From NCBI GenBank assembly GCA_965263285.1, contig CBDHHD010000004.1, positions 930,001 to 994,000 of the forward strand: a DNA stretch of 64,000 nucleotides, in the 5' to 3' direction. The stretch is from JASGCP01 sp965263285. Lineage in GTDB: Bacteria; Bacteroidota; Bacteroidia; Chitinophagales; Chitinophagaceae. Position 1 is the first letter of the stretch. The number at the start of each line of letters is the position of its first letter. Made by a program: the position numbers and the translations under genes. Positions 27,505 through 38,400 of this stretch are shown here, in pieces. The notes beneath the pieces are model-generated. The model ran no database searches. It was not told the origin of the DNA and saw only the letters and a program-made list of their open reading frames with translations.

Positions 27505-28974
27505 CGGCTACATCTTTTTTTGAGGTGCTGGGGGGGGGTATCTTTGCTTTTTTTACACTCAATTTTTTATTTATGGCAAGGAGAAAAATTTCCAATTCAG
27601 AAGAGTTATTGTCTTCGTTTATTAATATACATGTGTCCAAAGAATATTTAGACCATTTTGATGTAGTAGAGATAAAAAATAAACCTGATTGTTACGAGAT
27701 TATTTTACATGAGAAAGAAGATCATATACCCTTAGAACTACATGGCAAAAAGATAACCTTAGATGGCTTCTGTAATCCGACAAATATTTTAACGCATACA
27801 TTTTCTCTTAAACGTTTTTTTTAATTTTATATAGAAGGCGCTGGAAAGAAGTTGGACAGGATGAACATTATAGTAATAGTTATGATTCGTTACATTTAAA
27901 AGGAGCTAAAATAACACCACAATTTGTGATTTTTTTAAAAGGTAACCATAGAAGAATCACCAATTAATATTAGTACAGTAGCACGTTGCTACGCTATGAA
28001 ACCACGTACTTTATTTACTTGGTATAAAGATATGATAAGCGACTACCATAAAGATAGGCAAGAAGGCAATTTTGCTTCACATAAGGTAGTTGAAATAAAT
28101 AATACTATAGGAGAAGTAGTCAAAGAGAATGTGGTACATATATTAAATCCATACCATATAGGTCATAGTATATGTATAGATGAGAAAATGATCAATGGTC
28201 ATTATTGTACTATCTTAAGTAATCAAGAAACAGGTAAGATAGCCATGCTTATAGACAGTATTAAACCAACGCTTGTAAAACAAGCAGTAGAGCAACTAGG
28301 TTTGGAAACATTAAAAAAAGTAGATTATGTGAATGCAGATATGAGTCATGTAATGAAGGGTATTTGTAATAAAACGATGCCACAAGCTCAAATAGTTATA
28401 GATAAATTTCATGTAATCAAACATATATATGATACTTTGCAGAGTATAAGGCTTGATATGAAGAAAAAAGTGAAAGAAAGCACAGAAATAAATAGAAACA
28501 ATCCTAATAATTGGACGGATATAGAATGAATTGAAAAGACAAAGTATTTGCTGTATAAACCTGAAAGCTCATTAGAAAAAGAGCAATTAACCTTATTGGA
28601 TGCTTTACTTACACAATATCCAACTATACAAATAGCTTATCAGTTAGTGCAACAATTTGCTTCATGGTATCATAAGAGGAATATAGATAAACCATTATAT
28701 ATAATTAAAAGTGAGTTAGAAAAATGGAAAGAAAATGTACGAAGGGTAAAACTTAAAGCCATAACCCATGTTATGAACATGGTAGAGCGCCATCAAGAAG
28801 ATATATTAAGGTATTTTGAAAAAGGATTAACTAATGCCAAAGCTGAAAATTTAAACGCCCATATTCAAAGATTTATTATTAACAATTATGGCATGAGAAA
28901 TAGAGACTTTTTCTTCTACAGACTCCAAATTTATTTTAGCCCCCCCCCCAGCACCTCAAAAAAAGATGTAGCCG
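27505..28974 (+). mobile_element. ISL3-family element with intact terminal repeats, broken transposase
   Basis: The element has nearly perfect inverted ends: CGGCTACATCTTTTTTTGAG from 27505 and its reverse complement ending at 28974, each continuing into GTGCT and a run of nine or ten G/C. Length is 1470 bp. No 8-bp target duplication is visible: the left flank is gene 1's spacer while the right flank is an IS30-type remnant, so the insertion was followed by a deletion or it landed inside the IS30 element. Confidence 0.85.
27573..28940 (+). pseudogene. ISL3-family transposase, broken into several frames
   Basis: Starting at the ATG at 27573 (MARRKISNSEELL), the coding sequence runs to LKRFF at 27824. 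It continues in other frames (RRWKEVGQDEHYSNSYDS near 27840-27900), resumes at 27996 (MKPRTLFTWYKDMISDYHKDR) to 28529 and again from 28548 to about 28940. Recognisable ISL3 features are CIDEKMING, the segment VNADMSHVMKG, IDKFHVIKHIYDTL, and a C-terminal region with NAKAENLNAHIQRF and YGMRNRDFFFYRLQ. At 28527 a TGA interrupts DIE/ELKR-like sequence. At least three lesions are needed to explain the frames, so no functional transposase is made from this copy. Confidence 0.85.
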
Positions 28975-29829
28975 TTATCTCTGTAAAATCTGTTTTCTTA
29001 GGTAAATATTGCCTTATTAAAGCATTTGTATTTTCATTGCAGCCTCTTTCCCAAGAACTATATGGATGTGCTAAGTATATTTTGTATCTAATGCTACACC
29101 AATTTATTTATGTTCTGTAAACTCTTTGCCATTATCAAATATAATGATATGTATTTGTTCTTTTAAAGGTTCCATCTTTTCAATAACTCTTTTACTTAAA
29201 GAATCTGCATTCTTATTGTCTAATGGAATTAATTGTGCATATAATGTTTTTCTGTCTACTAAAGTGGCAATAGATCCCTGATGATTTTTTCCAACAATTG
29301 TATCTCATTCAAAGTCTCCAGTTCTAAGCTATTTGTATACTATTTTAGGTCATTTATCAATTGAAACTCTATCTTTTATTTGTCCCCGATTATTATATGT
29401 ATTTTTTCGCTTGCGTCGCAGCCTGTGCGATCGTCTAAGATGCTTATACAATTCACCATTATTTTTCTTATCATTATATACATATTGGTATATCGTTTCA
29501 TGGCTAATGTTAATCTCACCTTCCATCTTACCTCTATGACTAATTTGATCAGGAGACCATTTTTGAGTGACTTTTCATCTACATATAATTTACAATTACC
29601 TTGTATAGAAAGTTTATTACCACAATTACTTTTACGCTTAGTAGCTCTATGATGAGCTTGTTTAGAGTGATACAAATGATATTTTTTTGAAGCATTTCTT
29701 TTCAATTCTCTATAAATAGCACTTCTATCTAATTTGAGTTTAATAGCAATATCTAAAAGTTTTGAAAGATTTAGGATTAATACTTTGTTCTATTTCGGCA
29801 AACTTAAATTGGTCCCATAAAAAAATCAT
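28975..29829 (-). pseudogene. IS30-family transposase, frameshifted and 3'-truncated
   Basis: Minus-strand frames together give an IS30 transposase in order: an HTH region with LDIAIKLKLDRSAIYRELKRNASKK (about 29690); HETIYQYVYNDKKN; LRRSHRLRRKRKNTYNNRGQ; a DDE core with GKNHQGSIATLVDRKTLYAQ, DSLSKRVIEKMEPLKEQ, IIIFDNGKEFTEHK; and the catalytic Glu motif PYSSWERGCNENTNALIRQY ending at 28975. The pieces lie in different frames with internal stops. The last 50-60 residues expected for IS30 are missing. The plus-strand frames here are shadows. Confidence 0.82.
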
Positions 29830-29836
29830 TATACCA
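28975..29836 (-). mobile_element. IS30-family remnant, one end only
   Basis: The right end at 29836 reads (minus strand) TGGTATAATGATTTTTTTAT, closely resembling the ends of the MITE-like element at 58778-59287. The other end is missing because the ISL3-type element abuts the transposase remnant at 28974. The composite 27505-29835 is flanked by AATTATTACTAAT (27492-27504) and AATTATTTCTAAT (29836-29848), both derived from the normal inter-NRPS spacer. Confidence 0.75.
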
Positions 29837-29883
29837 ATTATTTCTAATCTCAACAAGCGATCAAATACATTTATATCTACAAT

Positions 29884-32440
29884 TTACAATTCTTTGTTTG
29901 CATCTTTTAACAATATTCTTTGCTTAACAACATGTAGTATTTCATCTTCTTTTTTAATGATATCTTGATGACTAACTTGTATTTCTATTACTTCAATGTT
30001 TTCTATAGGAACATATTTATCTACATTGTTATACGGCAATGACAATTTGTATTGAAAAAAATCGGCATTTTCATCTTTATCAGATAGCATCGCTCTAAAT
30101 AAAACACAACGGCTATATATTAGTTTGCCAGTTAATGCATCATTATTAAGTTTTTCTTCAATAGATATATTAGCTAATACTCTTTGCTTATAATCTTCAC
30201 CTGCATTCAAATTATCTAATAATTCATTTAATACTTTTTTTAGAAAACTCAGATCTTTTTTGTTTAAGATATTTATTAGCGTTTCATCCATTACAATAGT
30301 GTCTAATAGATAAACAACAATATCTTTAACACCTCTTTGTTCTAAATGATAAGCCATTTCTAATGCTATCTTGCCTCCTAATGACCAGCCTAATAAAACA
30401 CAAGGCTCTATTGTTATATTCTTTTTAATTTCATGTAGATAGTGCTTTGCTAATAGACGTATCTCACTCATCTTATTATCTAAAAATAAATTATAATTAC
30501 CAATGCCATAACATCTATAAGATTCTTGTAATCTATACGCCATATTATAATACACCTCCGCACCTGCTCCTCCAGGATGTATCATATAAATTGCTTGTTT
30601 AGCAACACTATTGTTTAGCATTAAAATTAAATTAAAACTATTCTTTTTATAACTTATTTGAAGTGCCAATTCTCTAATAGTAGGATATTTGAAAATATCT
30701 GCTACACTTAAAAATGTACCAAACTCCCTATTTAAAATACTTGCCAATCTAATCGACAAAATACTATTACCCCCAAGTCTAAAAAAGCTATTAGTTACAC
30801 TTATAGTATTAGACTCAAGCGATAATAGCGTAGCAAAAATCTGTAACATCCTTAATTCTAATTTATTAGCTGGAGCTTCTATATTCTCTCCTACAAAATT
30901 AACGGCCATATCCAATAGTATCTTTCTATCTAACTTGCCATTCACTGTTAAAGGTATTTGCTCTATTTGCACTAATCCGGTAGGCACCATGTATTCCGGC
31001 AATTGTTTAGATAAATAACTTCTTAACTCTTCAATATCTACCTGCTCCTTAGCCACAAAATACCCCACTAAATATTTATTATCCACTTTCTCATTTACCA
31101 ATACCACCACCTGTTGAATAACCCCTCCATTCTTCCATCCTAAAATCCTAATCTCTACCTCGCCCAATTCAATTCTATAGCCCCTTATCTTCACTTGAAA
31201 ATCATTTCTCCCTATATATTCAATATTGCCATCAGGTAGCATTCGCACTAAATCTCCTGTTTTGTACAACCTACTATTTCTATTTTTCTTTTTTTCTTCT
31301 TCTGTTTGAAAAGGATTGCTAATAAATTTTTCTGCCGTTAATTCAGGTCTATTCAAATAACCTCTTGCCATGCCATCGCCTCCAATATACAATTCGCCAA
31401 TACTTCCTATTGGCGTAACTTGAAGTTTTGTATTTAATAAATATATCTTTATATTATCTATCGGTTTCCCAATTTGTTCCACTTCATCGATATTGATTTG
31501 CTTACCCAAAGCATATATGGTTGACTCCGTAGGTCCATAATAATTAAAGAGCAAATAATTTTTTGACCAATCATTAGCTATGTTTCTATTACATGTCTCT
31601 CCTGCATAGATAATATGTTTTAACTCTGGATAGATATGTTGCGGAAGTTGTGATAGCAATACAGGAGGAATATATAGATAATTAATAGATTTTTCTATAA
31701 TATATTGAGATAAAAATGAAATGTTTTGTATTGCTAATTCATTAAAAATATGCAATTCACCTCCTTGTACTAAAGGGCTTAAAAATTCACTAATAGAAAC
31801 ATCAAATTGATAAGAGGTAAACGCACTTGCCCTTAAATATGTTTGATTAATTGGATATAAAATATACGCAGTGGCATATAAAAGATTAACAACATTTTTA
31901 TGTTCAACCATCACTCCCTTAGGATTCCCCGTTGTACCAGAAGTATAGATAATATATGCTAAAGAATGAGAGTTAATGGTTAATGATAAATGGTTAATGG
32001 TTAATGAAACTAGGACTTTCAAAAACTCTTCATCCATTAAATTAACAATTAAAAACTGAACATTTTCAATTTGCAATTTGCAATTTGTAATTAAACACTT
32101 AGGTTGTGTGTCTTGTAAAATAAATAAAATTCTCTCTTCGGGATACTCAGGAGAGATAGGACAATAAGCTGCTCCACTCTTAAGAACTCCTAAAATAGAA
32201 ATAATCATCCATTCGCTTCGTTCTAATAACAAACAAATAATATCATCCGCTTTAGTTTGATAATTATTGTGCAAATAATTTGCTAATTGATTAGATTTAT
32301 TGTTTAACTCTTGATAGGTTAATTGCTTCTCTTCAAATACTACTGCTATATTATTTGGCGTTCTTACCACTTGCTCCTCAAATAGCTGATGTATGGTTTT
32401 ATCTTTAGGATATTCTTTTTCTGTTTTATTGTAGTCATAT
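29884..32440 (-). other. Gene 2 module 8: A(unknown)-PCP-TE, terminal
   Basis: With the C domain at about 33790-32460 (HHIAFDG near 33365), this is the termination module. The A pocket reads D-V-S-Y-I-A-Y-I-Y plus Lys, which I cannot assign. The PCP is near 30780 and the TE is 30630-29884 with GWSLGG, LLDT and SHQD as presumed catalytic Ser, Asp and His. Confidence 0.8.
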
Positions 32441-35400
32441 AGAAGATAATTGTACTCTCTATCATCAATAAATCTTATTGAGTTTAAACCATTATCTAAA
32501 CTATCTCTCACTATCTGGTTTAGAATACATTCATAAGTCTTAACAAATCTATCTATTGTTTCTCGTTTATAGAGTGCTGTAGCATAGTTAAAATAAATTT
32601 GTAATCCATCCTTTACTTCTGACACCATCGTAGTAATATCAAATTTCGCTGGTATTATATTTGTCCTGTTAATTTGATAAGACCTAAACAATATCCTATC
32701 ATTGTGGTTGCCAAAATCTTGAACCCCAAACATAATTTGAAAAATCGGATGGCGACTCGTATCTCGTTCTACTCGCAACTCCTCTACCAGTTGCTCAAAA
32801 GGAATATCCTGATTATTTTGTCCTTGTGTAACAATGGCATTTACTTTCTTAATATATGCTTTCAAGGTATCCTTAAAATCTATATGTACTCTTAGTGCTA
32901 AGCTATTGACAAAAAAGCCAATCATATCTTCCGTACCTGCATAATGCCTATTTCCAAAGGGAGAGCCTACTACAATATCTTGCTCATTGCTATAGGCAGA
33001 CAAAAATAAATAATAACCAGATAGCAAAACACTATATAGACTTGCATTTAATTCTTTAGCTACTGCTTTTAAATTTTGACTAGTTTCTTTTGACAACAAC
33101 GCAACAATCGCATCTCCCTCATAGTTCATTTGTAAAGGACGAGAAAAATCAATAGGCAAATGACTATTATTATATCCATCTAATTGCTCTTTCCAGTAAT
33201 GAAGCTCTTTCTCGTATCGTCCACCTTGCAAAAAATTCCTTTGCCACAAAGCATAATCCTTATATTGTATGTTTGTTGCGTGTGTTAATGACTTTTGATT
33301 AACTAATGATTGATATGCCTGACAAACTTCTTTTTGAAAGACCTCTGTCGACCATCCATCAAAAGCTATATGATGAATCACTATTGTTAATACAATTATA
33401 TCATCTTTCTTTTTAGGTATAAAAAACGTTATCTGTATAGGCAATTCCTTATCTAATTGAAACAAATATCTTATTGCACTTAATATCTTCTCCTCTACAT
33501 CACTCTTGCTACTATAGATTTCTTCTTGTATTAGATTGTCTGATATCGCCTTAACAGACTGATATGTTATTCCATTTTCATTTTCTTCAATAGTTGTTCG
33601 TAATGCCTCATGTTTCTTTACTACAAATAACAACGATTCTTTTAGCTTTTCTTTATCTACTGACTTGTCCATCTCAAACACCATTGGGATATTATACACC
33701 GCACTATTAGCTTTGTCATACTGATAGACAAACCATAACCTATTTTGCGCGTAAGACAATACTTGCTCCTCTTCACTATTAAAAGATTGTTTTTCTACAG
33801 CTATTATTTCTATATTGCCTTCTAACAAATACGCTGCTAACTGACGAATAGTATTTCTTTCAAAAATAATTCTAACAGAAAAACAAGTATTAAATTCCTT
33901 ATTTATTAGATTCATTAAACGAATACTCAAAATACTATTACCGCCTAATCTAAAAAAAGATTGCGTTACACTTAATTCTAATTCGGCTATTTGTAATAAG
34001 TTTGACCATATTTTTAATAACCGTTCTTCTATATTGTTCTTTGGCAGTTCTATAACCTCATCCGTTATTTTATATTCAATATTTAACAACGCTTTTCTAT
34101 CCAACTTGCCATTCACCGTTAAAGGCATCTGCTCTATTTGCACCAATCCTGTAGGCACCATATATTCGGGCAATTGCTTAGAGAGATAACTTCTTAATTC
34201 TTCTACATCCACTTGCTCCTTAGCCACAAAATACCCCACTAAATATTTATTATCTCCTTTCTCATTAACCAATACTACCACTTGCTCAATCATCCTATAA
34301 TCCTGAAATCCTTGAATCCTAATCTCTATCTCACCCAATTCAATTCTATAACCCCTTATCTTCACTTGAAAATCATTCCTACCTATATATTCAATATTGC
34401 CATCGGGTAACATTCGCACTAAATCACCTGTTTTGTAGAGTTTGCTATTTCTGTTTTTTTGCTTCTCTTCTTCTGTTTGAAAAGGATTTTTTATAAATCG
34501 TTCCGCAGTTAATTCAGGTCTATTCAAATATCCTCTTGCTACGCCATCACCTCCAATGTACAATTCTCCCATAGATCCTATTGGCAATAATCTTATATTG
34601 CCATCTAAAATATAAGCGACTGTATTATCAATAGGCTTACCAATAGGCACAAGTGTTTCCTTATCTAAATTATTGCAATCAGCAAATAAAACATCTATTG
34701 ACGCTTCCGTAGGTCCATATAAATTATATATAGATACCGCAGGAAACAAATGCTTAAACTTAATTACTGTACGAAGCTCCAACGCCTCTCCACTACAAAA
34801 TAGGTATTTCAAAGAAACTAAACAATTCTCCTTATCTACTATATATTCCAAAAAGGCTACAAGTACTGATGGTACAAAATGAATAGTAGTAATTTTTCTC
34901 TCTTGTATCGTAGTCAATAAGTGAGTAGCATCTTTTTCTAATCCTTGCTTTAACACAACTATTGTAGCACCTACCCAATTTGCCCATAATAACTCCCATA
35001 CAGACACATCAAAAGAATAATTTGTCTTTTGTAAAACCCTATCTTCTTCATTCAATGGATATTTAGATTGCATCCATACAATTCTATTAACTACTCCTTG
35101 ATGATCAATCATCACTCCCTTAGGATTCCCCGTTGTACCTGAAGTATAGATAATATATGCTAAAGCATGAGAGCAAATGGTTAATGGTAAATGGTAAATG
35201 GTAAATGAATATAATTCTTTTAGAAATTGCTCATCTGTTACATTAACAATTGCAAACTGAACATTTTCAATTTTCAATTTGTAATTTGTAATTAAACACT
35301 TGGGTTGAGTATCTCGTAAAATAAATAATACCCTCTCATTAGGATATTCGGAAGAGATAGGACAATAAGCAGCTCCACTCTTAAGCACTCCTAAGATGGC

Positions 35401-38400
35401 AATAATCATCCATTCGTTGCGTTCTAATAACAAGCAAATAATATCATCTGCTTTAGTATTATAATTATTATGCAAATAGTGTGCTAACTGATTTGCTTTG
35501 TCATTCAACTCTTGGTAGGTTAATTGCTTCTCCTCAAATATCACCGCTATATTATTCGGCGTTCGTGCCACTTGCTCCTCAAATAGCTGATGTATAGTTT
35601 TGTCTTTGGGGTAGTCTCTTTCTGTTTTATTGTAATCATACACTAAATACTGATAGTCTTCATCCATCAATTTGAAAACCACCCTTTCTTCTTTGCATAA
35701 TTGATCTAATACACTATTATAGTATCTTACAAAATAAGATAAATATGCTTGATCAACACTATTACTATGTCCACTAAAAACAAACCCATATCCGCCACTA
35801 TACTTATATACTTTACATATAAAAAGAATACTTGTTATGTTGCTAAGCTCCTCATTTAAAAACTCATTTATATGAGTTCTCTTTTCATTCCCTACAAAAT
35901 GGCTAAAGTCATTATAACTATATGCTATATCAAACAAATCTCTGCCTCCTAATTGTTGCTTGATTTCATTATAAGGATATTGCTTATGATTCACTATATT
36001 TTTTACACTATCTCTTAATCTGCTTAATGCTGTACCTAATGCTTCCTTATCTCTTAACTCATACCTGAAAGGTAACATCGTAACAAATAATCCTAATTGC
36101 ATATCTCCTCCTTCTTTCTCTATACGGTTATGTTTCTCCAACCCTATTATAATATCTCGCTCATTAAAAAATAACGACAACACAGTCATATAAGACAATA
36201 ATAATAACTCTTCAACTGTACAGCTATACTTACTCGCTATATCTTCTATCTGTCTTAAGCGTAATCCTTCTATCTGTTGTCGTTCTGCTACTACACTTAT
36301 TCTGCTGCTTTTACTAAAATTCCATTGAGGAGTCAATAATATACTTTCCGCTAAATATTCCCGCCAAAACAATCTTGTATCTTCATTCTTTAATGCCGAT
36401 AGCTCATTTCTTATAAATTCCCCATATAATAATTGTATTTGCTCTTCTTCATATAGCTTATCATTATAATGCTGATACAGATCAACTAATTCCCTTATAA
36501 ATAAGTTTAAACTATACCCATCTAAAATGGCATGGTGAAAACTAAAAAATAACACAAAACCTTCTGCCTGTTCAATAATATAGAATCTATATAAACCAGC
36601 TATCTCTCTATTAAATGCTAATGCTATCTCTTTCTTTCTAACCTCTTCAATACTATCGGTAACAAAAAATAACTTACTCTTTACCTCCACTCGCTTTTGC
36701 ACCAGGGCATAGATATTGCCATCTTCTAACATCCTATACCCCGTTCTTAAAATATCATGCCTATTAATAATGGTCTGAAGACATCTCTCTAATTTTTCTC
36801 TATTGCATTTTCCCGAAAAATATTGTATCTGAAATGCAAGATAAGTACCATGTCCTAATTTCTCCTGTTCAAAAAACATGCCTAACTGTAACATCCCCGC
36901 TGGGTAACAATCCTCATAATCTTCTTTAGAAATAACAACATCGCTATCTATTAATTGATACGGTATATAATCCCCTTCTTGCTCTCTTTGCTTTAATGTT
37001 ATACTATTTTTTATCAGGCCTCTAATGGTAGGATATTCAAATAAATCCTTAAAAGACAATCCAAAATTAAAGCGACTATTTATCTTGCTAATCAGTCGTA
37101 TCGCTGTAATGCTATGACCACCCAAATTAAAAAAACTATCCTCAATCCCTATCTTACTTTTATCTATATTCAATACCTCGCTCCATATTTCCACCATCTC
37201 TTGCTCCTCTTGGGTATTAGGAGCTATATACGATTGCCATTCTATTTCAGGTTTAGGCAAACGAGACTTATCTAACTTGCCATTTGCCGTCAAGGGCATA
37301 CTATCTAAAAACACTATCTCCTGCAATGACATATAATCTGGCAATCCTAAACTATCATTTATAACTTTACTTAACTTATCTACCGACACATTTTCTTTCA
37401 ATACTATTGTACCATTTAAACCATTTCTTATTCCTCTTTGTTCTAACTTAAAGACTTCCTTATCAAAGTTTTCATCTGCTCCTTTAGTTATTAATTGCTC
37501 TCTAACCACAAAGCCTACCAACACTTCACTATTATTCTTTTTAAACAACTGCACTGCCGATTGTTTAACTCCCTCTAATTTATTTAATTTATTTTCAATC
37601 TCCTCCAATTCCACTCTGTACCCTCTTATCTTCACTTGAAAATCCTTTCTACCTCTAAACTCTACCCATCCCTCTGCATGCAAAATACCCCTATCTCCTG
37701 TTTTATATATCTTCCCTAATTCATGATGTTCTTTAAATTGTTTGTCTGTTTGCTCCTCATTATTCCAATATCCTTGCGCCACTCCCTTGCCTCCTATATA
37801 AATATCTCCCTCAACCCCAACAGGTGAATGAATCAATTCGTGATTTAAAATATAGATTTGCTGATTAGGCATGGGATAACCATAAGGAATGCTTTTCCAA
37901 TGCCCTTCAACTATCCCTATCTCATACCATATTGACCAAATACTCCCTTCCGTTGCCCCTCCTAAACTTATTACTTGTGTATCTTTAGATTGCCGTTTTA
38001 TCTTATCAGGTAATTGCAAAGGCAACCAATCGCCACTTAATAAATACAGTCTAATGCTATCTAAACTTATCCCATTTGATTTTGCCTCATCTACCAACAA
38101 ATCTGCTAATTGAGGCACTGTATTCCATAAAGTAATTTTATGCTTTTCAATGAGCGATAACCAATGCTGAGGCTCTTGCCTCTCTTCATCATTCACAAAA
38201 ACAATTCTCCCTCCCACTAATAACAAACCAAAAATATCATAAACAGATAAATCAAAACTCAATTCCGACAATGCCAATACACTATCCTTTTCTGTAACTT
38301 TATATCTATTATTCACTGCTATAAGGGTATTTATCATATTCTCATGGCTAATCGCCACTCCCTTAGGCTTGCCCGTACTACCTGATGTATAGATAATATA

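Noticed and set aside
27530..27540. G9/C10 runs considered as phase-variation tracts
   Set aside because: They belong to the terminal repeats of the ISL3-type element at both ends and do not control a start codon of an intact gene.
29333..29705. Overlapping small frames on both strands around 29.3-29.7 kb
   Set aside because: The minus-strand pieces are parts of a frameshifted IS30 transposase; the plus-strand ones are antisense to it.
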